Assembly (NCBI GenBank): GCA_965203615.1
Contig: OZ241900.1
Location: 4,216,001 to 4,280,000, forward strand
Direction: 5' to 3'
Origin: VXNE01 sp965203615
GTDB taxonomy: Bacteria; Pseudomonadota; Gammaproteobacteria; Pseudomonadales; Azotimanducaceae
DNA length: 64,000 bases
Shown here: positions 50,135 through 58,475 of the stretch, in pieces
Layout: the number at the start of each line of letters is the position of its first letter
Numbering within the stretch: position 1 is the first letter of the stretch
Notes under the pieces: generated by a model
Told to the model about the DNA's origin: nothing
Database searches by the model: none
The model's input: the letters and a program-made list of their open reading frames with translations, nothing else
Position numbers and translations under genes: made by a program

Positions 50135-50689
50135 ATGAGCGACCAGCAGACTGCCCGCACGTTGGCGGAACGCCCGTCCACGGCGCCCAGGACGCCCGGC
50201 CGAATCCTCGTCGCGGACCAGGACGGCATGTACCTGATCAAGTTTGTCGGCGATGTGCGCGTGAACCTGTGCGCGGCCGTGGACGACTTCCTCTCGGAAA
50301 TGTTCCGGGACGAGGACTTCAAGTCGGTGCTGGTCGACCTGACGGCCACGGAGGGGATCGACAGCACATCGCTAGGCATTCTCGCCAAGCTGTCCATCCA
50401 GGCTTCGAACCTGTATGGGTTCACGCCGACCCTCGTGTCGACGAATTCGGACGTCACGCGCATATTGCTGACCGTGGGTTTCGACGACGTGTTTCACATC
50501 GTGGAGAAGCCGCTCGTGGAGGAGACGCAGATCGCCGAACTGCCACACGCGGAAAGCTCCGTCGAGGACCTGCGCCGACGGGTTCTGGATGCGCACAGGG
50601 CGCTGATGGGATTGAACGAGTCGAACCGGGAGAGGTTCCGGGACCTCGTCGCCACGCTGGAGGCGGTTGAGCCGGCGGACCGGAAGTAG
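50135..50689 (+). CDS. STAS-domain anti-sigma-factor antagonist
   Basis: A 184-aa protein with a central STAS domain (about residues 22-115): YLIKFVGDVRVNLCAAVD, VLVDLTATEGIDSTSLGILA with the phosphorylatable Ser, and NSDVTRILLTVGF. An extra C-terminal helical segment follows (EDLRRRVLDAHRALMG). With the upstream phosphatase it forms a partner-switch pair, as in the HsbR/HsbA system of Pseudomonas. The anti-sigma partner is not in this window. Confidence 0.88.
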   Translation: MSDQQTARTLAERPSTAPRTPGRILVADQDGMYLIKFVGDVRVNLCAAVDDFLSEMFRDEDFKSVLVDLTATEGIDSTSLGILAKLSIQASNLYGFTPTLVSTNSDVTRILLTVGFDDVFHIVEKPLVEETQIAELPHAESSVEDLRRRVLDAHRALMGLNESNRERFRDLVATLEAVEPADRK

Positions 50690-50735
50690 CCGGGCAGCGA
50701 TTTTCTCCGCCGCGCCGGCATTATTCACTCACGCG

Positions 50736-51185
50736 TCACGCGCGCTTTCTCGCGGCCAACTTGGTCGCAATGAAGTCCTCGTGGCTGAGATAGAGAAGGT
50801 CCGCGATCCTGCGTATCGCGTGCTCCTCGTAGTGATGGCGCTCGCCGCTGAAGCGAGTCAGGCGCCACAGTTCGGTAAGCAGCGCGGTCTTTTCTTCCAG
50901 GGACAGTGCGTCGTTCAGGGTGCGTGTGAACGGGAACAGGCCGGTGCTCGCATCGTGGTCGGCCCTGGCCCGACGAATCAGCGCCTCTATCGCGCTGTCT
51001 TCCATGTGATACAGCGACTTGAGAGTATGCCGCATGGCGTCGAGTTCGGCGGCTTCTATCTCGTGGTCCGCCCAAGCCACCTCCAGAAGCAGCATTGCGG
51101 CGGCCTCCGCAACCGATACCGCTTCGTCGGGTACGCTCGCCGCGTCCGTCTGTTGCCGGACAAGCTGTCTCAGCTTCTCAAACAC
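50736..51185 (-). CDS. TerB-family protein
   Basis: The protein matches TerB: AEAAAMLLLEVAWADHEIEAAE, a helical metal-binding core, followed by LIRRARADHDASTGLFPFTR. TerB proteins take part in tellurite-resistance or stress modules; here it is a stand-alone gene, typical of the housekeeping form. GTG 51185 (FEKLRQLVRQQ) gives a usual length of 149 aa; ATG 51221 would add 12 residues. It is divergent from lpxC. Confidence 0.85.
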   Translation of the reverse strand: MFEKLRQLVRQQTDAASVPDEAVSVAEAAAMLLLEVAWADHEIEAAELDAMRHTLKSLYHMEDSAIEALIRRARADHDASTGLFPFTRTLNDALSLEEKTALLTELWRLTRFSGERHHYEEHAIRRIADLLYLSHEDFIATKLAARKRA

Positions 51186-51256
51186 GCCCTGGGTCCCTGT
51201 TGTTGGCCGGAATCCGGGCATTCCCCATCTTTTTCCGTCTTTCCCTCCATTTTTCC

Positions 51257-51285
51257 TTCATTTTGATTTTCCTTGCGTTTATGAT
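51257..51285 (+). promoter_or_regulatory. Candidate sigma-70 promoter of lpxC
   Basis: TTCATT at 51257-51262 and TATGAT at 51280-51285 are separated by 17 bp, within a T-rich stretch about 50 bp before the lpxC start. The -10 box matches five of six consensus bases and the spacing is ideal. Confidence 0.55.
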
Positions 51286-51333
51286 GCGCGGACTTGGCCG
51301 AAAGCTAAGCATGCCTACCGGACAAACCAAATA

Positions 51334-52239
51334 ATGCTAAGTCAAAAAACCATTCGCGCCCCCGTGTACGCCATTGGTGTCGGTGTGCACTCGGGCAGAA
51401 ACGTGCGCATGACGCTTCGCCCTGCCGATGCCGATACCGGGGTCCGTTTCATTCGCGCCGATATCAGGAATTCCCGTCCCGTCCGTGCCCTGGTACAGAA
51501 TGTATCGGACACGACACTTTCCACCAGCATTATCCAGGACGGTGTGCAGGTGGCGACGGTGGAACACCTGATGTCGGGCCTATGGGGCCTCGGAATCGAC
51601 AATCTCCTGGTCGAACTTTCCGGTGAGGAAGTGCCGATCATGGATGGAAGCGCCGCGCCGTTTGTCAACCTGATCCGGAGCGTTGGCATCCAGGAATTGC
51701 CCGCCGCCAAGAAAGTGCTGCGGATCACCCGCAAGATCGAGGTGTCCCAGGGAGAGGCTTGGGCGTCTCTGGCGCCGTACGGCGGGTTCAAGGCGGCCTA
51801 TACTTTCGTCAAGGACCATCCGGTCTACAAGCGGTACCCGAAGTACGCGGAACTCGACTTCGCGAGCAACTCGTACATCAACGATGTCAGCCGCGCCCGA
51901 TCGTTTGGCGAAGTTGAAGAACTGGAGCAGGCGCAGGCCATCAACCGGTGCCTCGGTTCGAGCCTGGAAAACGCGGTAGGTATCGACGGCAACGGCGTCA
52001 TGAACGCGGGTGGCCTTCGCTACGAGGACGAATTCGTCAAGCACAAGCTGCTTGACGCCATCGGCGACCTCTACCTGCTCGGCAGGCCGGTGATCGGTTC
52101 TTTCGAGGGCTACATGTCGGGTCATGCGTTGAACAACAAGCTGGCCCGCGCGCTCCTGCGCGTCGACGACGCGTGGGAACTGGTGACGGGCGACGAAGCG
52201 GAGGCCATGGACGACGTCGTGGCTGCGAACATCGTCTGA
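51334..52239 (+). CDS. lpxC: UDP-3-O-acyl-N-acetylglucosamine deacetylase
   Basis: LpxC performs the first committed step of lipid A synthesis, so the host makes lipopolysaccharide. The zinc residues are visible in TVEHLMSGLWG (His) and KHKLLDAIGDLYLLG (His, Asp). The HSGRNVRMTLRPA and GYMSGHALNNKLAR motifs also match. The 301-aa length agrees with E. coli LpxC. ATG 51334 precedes MLSQKTIRAPVYAIGVGVHSG. Unlike the usual order, no ftsZ or other mur/fts gene lies upstream. Confidence 0.96.
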   Translation: MLSQKTIRAPVYAIGVGVHSGRNVRMTLRPADADTGVRFIRADIRNSRPVRALVQNVSDTTLSTSIIQDGVQVATVEHLMSGLWGLGIDNLLVELSGEEVPIMDGSAAPFVNLIRSVGIQELPAAKKVLRITRKIEVSQGEAWASLAPYGGFKAAYTFVKDHPVYKRYPKYAELDFASNSYINDVSRARSFGEVEELEQAQAINRCLGSSLENAVGIDGNGVMNAGGLRYEDEFVKHKLLDAIGDLYLLGRPVIGSFEGYMSGHALNNKLARALLRVDDAWELVTGDEAEAMDDVVAANIV

Positions 52240-52381
52240 ACGCCCCCTGAGCGCCGTCCCCTGAACGCATCGTCCGTTCTGGGGGCAGCTTCCCTTACCG
52301 ACCTCTTGGCCGCGTGATGCTGGCCATAGCCGGTCGGGCGTTCCCCTATAATGTCGGCCGATTCCGCTGTCCGTGTTCCGG

Positions 52382-53872
52382 ATGACTGTTCGCACCCGCG
52401 TCGCGCCTTCCCCCACCGGCGACCCCCATGTCGGTACCGCCTACGTGGCGCTCTTCAACTGGGTTTTCGCTCGCCAGCACGGCGGCCAGTTCATCCTGCG
52501 CATCGAGGATACCGACCGGGAGCGGTCCGACGCCGCATCGGAGTCCATGATCATCGACGCGCTGCGATGGGCGGGCATCGAGTGGGACGAAGGTCCAGAC
52601 CGGGGAGGGCCGTGCGGTCCGTACAGGCAAAGCGAGCGCGTGGACCTTTATCGCCGCCACGCGCAACGTCTCGTGGACGAGGGAACGGCGTTCTACTGCT
52701 TCTGCGGACCTGATCGCCTCGATACGTTGCGGCGCGCGCAGCGCGAACGTGGCGAGACATCCCGCTACGACGGCCTGTGCGCCGGTCTGGATCCCGCTGT
52801 CGCCGCCGCGCGCGTGAAGGCGGGAGAGCCGCACGTGGTGCGCATGCGCGTGCCCTCCGAAGGCGCGTGTCGTTTCGAGGACCGGCTGCGCGGCACGATC
52901 GAGATTCCCTGGTCCCAGGTCGACATGCAGGTCCTGCTGAAGAGCGACGGATTCCCCACCTATCACCTGGCCGTCGTGGTTGACGACCACCTGATGGGCA
53001 TCACCCATGTCCTGCGCGGGGACGACTGGATCAACTCGATGCCGAAGCACGTGCTCCTGTATCGTCATTTCGGCTGGGACATGCCCGAGCACGCGCACCT
53101 GCCACTCCTGCGCAACCCGGACAGGAGCAAGCTGTCCAAGCGCAAGAATCCCACCAGCCTGCATTACTACCGCGATGTCGGCTATTTGCCCGAAGCGCTC
53201 CTGAACTACCTCGGCCTGATGGGGTGGTCGATGCCGGACGAGCGCGAGGTGTTCAGCGTCGACGAGATGATCGCGGAGTTCGACCTGGACCGTGTCTCCA
53301 CGGGCGGCCCCGTGTTCGACCTGGAAAAGCTCAATTGGCTGAACGGCCAGTACATCCGCAACCTGTCAACCGCCGAATTCGCGGACCGCATCGGACAGTG
53401 GGCGCTGAACCGCGACCGACTCGAGCGCCTCGTGCCCATGATCCAGTCCCGCACCGAGCGCTTCATCGACCTTGCTCCCCAGGTGGACTACCTGCTGGGC
53501 GAACGCCGGGCGCTATCGGCGGACCTGTTCCAGCACAGGACATTGACGGAGGAGGACTGCAAGCGCGTCCTGCACCACACCCTGGCGATGATGACGACAA
53601 TGCGGGCCTGGGAAGGGGGCGAACTGATGCGCGAGTGCAGGGCGCTGTCCGGGAAGATGGACCTCAAGCTGCGCGACTTCCTGTTCCCGCTGTTCGTCGC
53701 GGTCTCCGGCCGCACGACGGCACTGCCGCTGTTAGACTCCATGGCGTTTCTCGGCCCCGACCTGACCCGCACCCGGCTGCGCTCCGCAATAGCCGCGCTC
53801 GGCGGGATATCGAAGAAAGCCGGGAGGCGACTGGACAAGGAGTTCGCGGCCCTTTCGAACGCGCAAGACTGA
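52382..53872 (+). CDS. gltX: Glutamate--tRNA ligase
   Basis: GltX charges tRNA-Glu. The class I signatures are RVAPSPTGDPHVGTAYVALF (HIGH-like) and DRSKLSKRKN (KMSKS-like). The anticodon-binding domain occupies the last ~150 residues. ATG 52382 (MTVRTRVAPSPTG) is favoured over GTG 52373. At 496 aa it is a normal size. Whether it also charges tRNA-Gln cannot be told from sequence. Confidence 0.95.
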   Translation: MTVRTRVAPSPTGDPHVGTAYVALFNWVFARQHGGQFILRIEDTDRERSDAASESMIIDALRWAGIEWDEGPDRGGPCGPYRQSERVDLYRRHAQRLVDEGTAFYCFCGPDRLDTLRRAQRERGETSRYDGLCAGLDPAVAAARVKAGEPHVVRMRVPSEGACRFEDRLRGTIEIPWSQVDMQVLLKSDGFPTYHLAVVVDDHLMGITHVLRGDDWINSMPKHVLLYRHFGWDMPEHAHLPLLRNPDRSKLSKRKNPTSLHYYRDVGYLPEALLNYLGLMGWSMPDEREVFSVDEMIAEFDLDRVSTGGPVFDLEKLNWLNGQYIRNLSTAEFADRIGQWALNRDRLERLVPMIQSRTERFIDLAPQVDYLLGERRALSADLFQHRTLTEEDCKRVLHHTLAMMTTMRAWEGGELMRECRALSGKMDLKLRDFLFPLFVAVSGRTTALPLLDSMAFLGPDLTRTRLRSAIAALGGISKKAGRRLDKEFAALSNAQD

Positions 53873-53953
53873 AGAATCCGCGGATCGATAATGATCGGTT
53901 CGACCGCCCGGGCCGCGAATCTGCCCCAAGGCGAGTTGACCATGGGTTAAGTG

Positions 53954-53984
53954 TGCAAATCATCCACACTGTGGACCATTTGCA
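53954..53984. promoter_or_regulatory. 31-bp perfect-symmetry inverted repeat between gltX and tRNA-Ala
   Basis: TGCAAAT and ATTTGCA flank inner CCAC and GTGG, with 3-base spacers placed symmetrically (7-3-4-3-4-3-7). It has no T-run after it, so it looks more like an operator or binding site than a terminator. Confidence 0.5.
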
Positions 53985-54149
53985 TGGAAGCGCGTTGCGA
54001 AAACGCCAAAGATCTGTGTTCGCGCCGGCGGCTTGGTGCGTGAGCCACTGCTCGCCGGGCAGGGCGTTGGAATATGCCAGGAAATTGACACGGCGAATGG
54101 GGCGCATATCATCGCGCGCCTGACATCGCGTGAACGCGCGACGTTTCCT

Positions 54150-54225
54150 GGGGCCATAGCTCAGCTGGGAGAGCGCCACAATGGCATTGTGGAGGTCGCC
54201 GGTTCGATCCCGGCTGGCTCCACCA
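54150..54225 (+). tRNA. tRNA-Ala (anticodon GGC)
   Basis: A 76-nt tRNA starts GGGGCCATAGCTCAGCTGGG and ends with encoded CCA. The acceptor carries the G3:U70 identity pair of alanine tRNAs, and the anticodon loop ATGGCAT gives GGC. D- and T-arms are standard (GGTTCGATCC). Confidence 0.97.
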
Positions 54226-54279
54226 ACTTACGTTCCCGTTACACGGGTTCGCGCCCAAATGCTGCATCGAATAAGCGCA

Positions 54280-54472
54280 CCGGATTGGTCGGTCGGATTC
54301 GCGCATCACCACGAAATCGATTTCGCGGCGGTCGGTGTCGCGAATGAACCTGAGTTCCATCCGGTAGCCCTCGGTGTCCTCCAGGAGGTGGCAGTACTTC
54401 AGGAGATGGCAGGCTACGAGGTTCTCGAATCGCTCGCCCGTTCCCGGTGTCTGCGACCAGTCCCAAATTACT
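54280..54472 (-). pseudogene. Remnant of a DUF4143 AAA-type ATPase gene
   Basis: On the minus strand an open frame reads DWSQTPGTGERFENLVACHL and LEDTEGYRMELRFIRD, then REIDFVVMRES, the C-terminal DUF4143 pattern of prokaryotic AAA ATPases (GxRFENLVAxHLLK, ELRYxRDxDxxEVDFVV). There is no Walker region and the frame loses similarity at about 54280, 55 bp from tRNA-Ala. An in-frame stop (TGA) precedes it at about 54480. This is a gene fragment left beside the tRNA. Confidence 0.75.
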
Positions 54473-54544
54473 CATGAGTAAAATAGAGTTGACATGAAAA
54501 AACGCGGGTTGGTTTCAGAGCATCGTTCCCCTGACATTCCGACG

Positions 54545-55876
54545 TCAGTGCCCTGAACGGGGCACCTTCGCCACGATTCGCGCCAGCCAGTCGGCGTCCA
54601 GATGGCCTGCCCGCCGCGCCCATCGTTCCCTTGCGATGCGTTCGGCCTCGGTCCGCGCGCCAGCACGGAGCGCCGCAGAGATCGCCAGGTCGATGAAGAC
54701 GTCGCGTTGCGCGTGACTTCCACCAAGGCGTTCGAGTTCAGACATGGCTTCGACCATGCGTCCCAGGGTGATGTCGTACTGACACCGCCCGTAGGCGGAG
54801 ATGGCCTCGCAGACGAGCGCCACGACAGGGCCCGACGACTGCTTCCCGTCATCGAGCAGGCTTGCGATGCCTCGCTCGAGGCTGGACAGGGTGTCGTTGT
54901 CTCCCGCCGCAGCGTAGGCCATGGCCAGGTGGGCGTTGACGAAAGGCACACCCGGCTCGGGAAAGTGCTTTCGCGCGAATGCGGCGAGCTGCTGGCTTTC
55001 GCTGTTGTCCAGAAGATGCCCTGCGATTGAGGCTCGCGTAAGGAAGGATGCGGCGTCTATGGTGGTGAACATGGGTAACGCGCGCGAGGCCGCCGGACCG
55101 ACGCTGTTTCGATAGATATCGATGGCGCGCTCGCCGTCGCCGCGTTGCAGGGCGAAGAGCGCTCGGTGCCATGAGAGATGTCCGTGCAGCACGGCGTAGC
55201 GATCATAGTTTGGCAGCCAGGCATCTATCAGCGCTTCCCCCTCGGCCGGCGCGCCCTCTTCGTAGTACGCATGGATGCGGCCATGCACGGCGTTTGCGTT
55301 TCTGGGATTGAGCTCCATTGCCCGATCAAGCATGGGAATGCCCTTGTTGACGTCGCCGATTTCGACCAGGCCCCAGCCGTACGCCGCGAGAAACCACCAG
55401 TCGTCGCCCCAGGCGTGGGCCACGCTTTCGAGCAGGGTCGCCTGCTGGGCGTGAAAATCATTGAAGCCCCCGAAACCGAGGAGTCCGTAGACGCCGAGCG
55501 CGAAGGACAGGGGTACGGCATCGCGTGGATGAACGGCGGCGTGTTCGCGAACGGCCCGCAGCGCCCTCGTGGATTCACCATGCAGCGCGAAACAGACGAT
55601 GTCCGCGTGCCGGCGCTCACGTGCTGACAGGGCTGCCGCCAGGTCGCGGCCCAGCGCCGCGGACCGACGTGCTTCCGGCATGTCGCCGACTGTCGCCAGG
55701 GACCGTGCCCTGGCGCAGTGCCCGAGCGCGAAATTGGGATCCAGCGTCAGCGCTTCGTCGATGATAGGGCCGCTGCCGGGCTGCAATGAGAACAGGCGGT
55801 CGACGGCTACGTCGTAGAGTTCGGCCGCGCGCGCCGAGTCCGTCGTCATGGGCTGGCCGAAGCGGTCTTTCTGCAT
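54545..55876 (-). CDS. Tetratricopeptide-repeat protein, TTC38-like
   Basis: The 443-aa protein starts MQKDRFGQPMTTDSARAAEL and has TPR-like helical pairs throughout (DEALTLDPNFALGHCARARS, MLDRAMELNPRNANAVHGRI). The opening and size resemble the TTC38 family, in which a repeated helical scaffold is conserved but function is unknown. No signal peptide or membrane segment is seen. It is a single minus-strand gene after the DUF4143 remnant. Confidence 0.8.
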   Translation of the reverse strand: MQKDRFGQPMTTDSARAAELYDVAVDRLFSLQPGSGPIIDEALTLDPNFALGHCARARSLATVGDMPEARRSAALGRDLAAALSARERRHADIVCFALHGESTRALRAVREHAAVHPRDAVPLSFALGVYGLLGFGGFNDFHAQQATLLESVAHAWGDDWWFLAAYGWGLVEIGDVNKGIPMLDRAMELNPRNANAVHGRIHAYYEEGAPAEGEALIDAWLPNYDRYAVLHGHLSWHRALFALQRGDGERAIDIYRNSVGPAASRALPMFTTIDAASFLTRASIAGHLLDNSESQQLAAFARKHFPEPGVPFVNAHLAMAYAAAGDNDTLSSLERGIASLLDDGKQSSGPVVALVCEAISAYGRCQYDITLGRMVEAMSELERLGGSHAQRDVFIDLAISAALRAGARTEAERIARERWARRAGHLDADWLARIVAKVPRSGH

Positions 55877-55919
55877 GGGCCGTCACGCCGCTGGCGCGTG
55901 AAGTTGACGCTCCCGTTCC

Positions 55920-56549
55920 CTACCCGGCGACGGATATGGCCTCGAAGGCTCCGGCGCGCAATGCTTCGACCAATTCCCTCTCCGAGGTCACTGGATTCGG
56001 AAAGCGTGTCGCACAGCGACCGATCTGGCTGACGATGTGCGCGTCGCTGCCGCCGATGCCGAGATAGTTGAAACGGTCTGCCATGCGACGGGAGATGTCA
56101 TCCTCGTCGCCACGGCTGCCGCCGTTCCTGGTCTCCACGATGCGCACGCCCTTCGGGGGACCGAGCGTCTCGACATGCGCGCTCATGCCGACGCGTTTGC
56201 GCCCCGGGTGGCATGGCACCGCCACCGCTTCGTGGCGGTTGCAGGCGGTGACGACATCGTCAAGGGACAGTGCCACGGACGTGAAATCGAATTCCAGGGT
56301 CAGGGGCTCGGTGACGCCGAAAACGAGCACGTGTCCGTATTCCGTTTCGACTTCGCTGCCTTTCAGGATGATCAGGCCGAACTGCTCAGCGAGGCCGGAA
56401 TAGTCGGATTCGAAGTCGAACTGGCGGTGTTCGGTGAGCACGAACCCGTCGATGCCGATGTTCCGCGAACGGATCCATTGGCAATAGTTGCGAACCTTGG
56501 CGCGGCCATCGTCCGACTTTACGGAATGTGCGTGGAGGTCGAGTATCAC
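55920..56549 (-). CDS. PHP-domain metal-dependent phosphoesterase
   Basis: The 209-aa protein has PHP signatures: LDLHAHSVKSDDGR at the start, GFVLTEHR near residue 34, AVPCHPGRKR near residue 110, and IGGSDAHIVSQIG near residue 170. These provide the His and Asp metal ligands. Members hydrolyse phosphoesters of nucleotides or other small molecules. It follows coaE, whose stop overlaps its start (ATGA). Confidence 0.87.
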   Translation of the reverse strand: MILDLHAHSVKSDDGRAKVRNYCQWIRSRNIGIDGFVLTEHRQFDFESDYSGLAEQFGLIILKGSEVETEYGHVLVFGVTEPLTLEFDFTSVALSLDDVVTACNRHEAVAVPCHPGRKRVGMSAHVETLGPPKGVRIVETRNGGSRGDEDDISRRMADRFNYLGIGGSDAHIVSQIGRCATRFPNPVTSERELVEALRAGAFEAISVAG

Positions 56550-57172
56550 GATGAGCCGGCTCCGTCAGACCTGACGCGCGCCCATTCGTCGTCCAGCCGC
56601 GCCCGCATCGCGGCCTCCGTGCCCGAGTTGTTCACCACGATGTCGGCCAGGGCGGCGCGGTCCTCGTTCGATAACTGGGCGTCTATGCGCGCCTGCACGG
56701 CCGATTCGTCCAGGCCGTCGCGCTCCATGCACCGCTGCACCGCGACATCGCGGTCGACCGCAACGACCCAGGTCTCGTTGACGGCATCCTGCCAGCCGGC
56801 TTCGAACAACACCGCCGCCTCCAGCACGACGATCGCGCCGGCATCTCTCTCGTGGACAGTGGCGATTTCGCGGTCGGCGAGACGGCGAATCTCGGGCCAG
56901 ACAATGTCGGTGAGTCGTTTCATCGCGGCGGGGTCTCCGAACACCTTGCCGCCGAGAGCCCTTCGGTCGAGTTGACCGTCAGCGCCGCGGACGTCCTCCC
57001 CGAAAGCCGCCAGCACGGCCTTGTATGCGTCGGTATCCGGCTCATAGGCGCGGTGGCCGAGCGCGTCGGCGTCGACCACGTGCGCGCCGAGGGATGCGAG
57101 GTGGCGGGCGGCGGTGGACTTCCCCGAAGCGATGCCCCCGGTCAAGCCGATGACCAAGCCGGACTCCGACAA
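56546..57172 (-). CDS. coaE: Dephospho-CoA kinase
   Basis: CoaE performs the last step of coenzyme A synthesis. The P-loop GLTGGIASGKSTAARH is at residues 8-23, with DADALGHRAYEPD and VLEAAVLFEAGW matching the CoA-binding and lid regions. The 208-aa length is standard. It is coupled to the PHP gene and divergent from the ferredoxin gene 31 bp away. Confidence 0.95.
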   Translation of the reverse strand: MSESGLVIGLTGGIASGKSTAARHLASLGAHVVDADALGHRAYEPDTDAYKAVLAAFGEDVRGADGQLDRRALGGKVFGDPAAMKRLTDIVWPEIRRLADREIATVHERDAGAIVVLEAAVLFEAGWQDAVNETWVVAVDRDVAVQRCMERDGLDESAVQARIDAQLSNEDRAALADIVVNNSGTEAAMRARLDDEWARVRSDGAGSS

Positions 57173-57203
57173 AAGAAGCCATCTTAGCGGTTACAATGGC
57201 CGA

Positions 57204-57539
57204 GTGAAACGACCCGGGATCGTCTTCGTCCACTCGGACGGCCGCCGGCAGGCGCTCGCTGCAAACATCGGGGACTCCATCATGGACTGCGCGCTCGACA
57301 ACGGAGTGCCGGGGATCGAGGCGCAGTGCGGCGGCGCGTGCCTGTGTTCGACGTGCCACTGCTACGTCGAAGCGCCCTGGCTCGGCAGGCTGCCCCCGAT
57401 GATCGATGACGAGCAGGCGCTGCTGGGCTACCTTGAGGACGGACGCGACAACAGCCGCCTGTCGTGCCAGCTATTCATGACGGCGGACCTGGACGGCATC
57501 GTCGTGCATATCCCGGAGAGACAATGGCGAGGTCAATGA
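57204..57539 (+). CDS. 2Fe-2S ferredoxin, adrenodoxin/Isc type
   Basis: The 111-aa protein holds the plant/vertebrate-type cluster ligands CGGACLCSTC (C-x4/5-C-x2-C) and a distal Cys in RLSCQLFMT. The preceding DNGVPGIEAQ and following PPMIDDEQALLG are typical of adrenodoxin-like ferredoxins that donate electrons in iron-sulfur assembly or to oxygenases. The start is GTG 57204. It overlaps pyrF by 16 bases. Confidence 0.9.
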   Translation: MKRPGIVFVHSDGRRQALAANIGDSIMDCALDNGVPGIEAQCGGACLCSTCHCYVEAPWLGRLPPMIDDEQALLGYLEDGRDNSRLSCQLFMTADLDGIVVHIPERQWRGQ

Positions 57540-58435
57540 TCGCGATGCGGCCCGATGGGGACACGGCCCCGGCAGGGGACGCGACTTCCAGCATGGAAAC
57601 TCGAAGAAAAGACCGCGCTGAAGACGCGGCGGCGCGGCCCACGTTTCGAGAGCAACTCGAAACCTCCTGGGAACGTTCCGGCGGTTTCCTCTGCGTGGGA
57701 CTCGATCCCGATCTTGCCCGCGTACGCGAACTTCTGCCGGACAGCGAGCGTCCCATCCTCGACTTCTGCCGCGCCATCGTCGACGTCACGGCGGACCTCG
57801 CATGCGCGTTCAAACCGCAGATCGCGTTCTTTTCGGCGTGCGGGGCGGAGCAGGACCTCGAAGCACTGGTGGCGTACATCCACGCGGCGCATCCGGGAAT
57901 CCCGGTGCTCCTCGATGCCAAGCGCGGCGACATCGGGTCGAGCGCCGAGCAGTACGCGAGGGAGGCGTTCGAGCGCTACGATGCCGACGCCGTGACGGTG
58001 AACCCCTACCTCGGATGGGAGGGCATCGAGCCATACCGCCGCCATGCCGGCCGCGGCGTGGCACTGGTCTGCCGTACCAGCAACCCGGACAGCGGCTGGC
58101 TGCAGGAATATCCGCCGGAAGACCCGATGTTCCTGCGCATAGCCCGCGCCGCCCGGGAACGCGACGAAGGCGACCTGATGCTTGTGGTGGGCGCGCCCTA
58201 TCCCGACCAGTTGGCGGCGGTGCGTGAAGTGGCGGGCGACCTGCCCCTGCTGGTACCGGGGGTCGGTGCCCAGGGCGGCGACCCGGCGGCGGTTCGACGC
58301 TGCGTGTCATCGGATGGGCGGGGCCTGGTGGTGAGCGCTTCCCGCAGCATCATCTACGCTGGCGGGCGGCATGACTTCCCCGGCGTGGCGCGCGCGAGTG
58401 CGGAGCGGCTGTACGACGTGCTTCGCCTGCCGTGA
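57524..58435 (+). CDS. pyrF: Orotidine 5'-phosphate decarboxylase
   Basis: PyrF makes UMP. The active-site region LLDAKRGDIGSSAEQYA and FKPQIAFFSACG, with the Lys and Asp residues, identify the type 2 (mycobacterial-type) branch, which is about 275 aa. Here it is 303 aa because ATG 57524 adds a ~35-residue low-complexity N-terminus (DGDTAPAGDATSSMETRRKD). GGAGAG supports this start, although ATG 57593 would also fit. It overlaps the ferredoxin gene. Confidence 0.92.
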   Translation: MARSMIAMRPDGDTAPAGDATSSMETRRKDRAEDAAARPTFREQLETSWERSGGFLCVGLDPDLARVRELLPDSERPILDFCRAIVDVTADLACAFKPQIAFFSACGAEQDLEALVAYIHAAHPGIPVLLDAKRGDIGSSAEQYAREAFERYDADAVTVNPYLGWEGIEPYRRHAGRGVALVCRTSNPDSGWLQEYPPEDPMFLRIARAARERDEGDLMLVVGAPYPDQLAAVREVAGDLPLLVPGVGAQGGDPAAVRRCVSSDGRGLVVSASRSIIYAGGRHDFPGVARASAERLYDVLRLP

Positions 58436-58475
58436 CATTCACAGTGGGACCGTCCGGGCAGAGGGAGGATTGACG

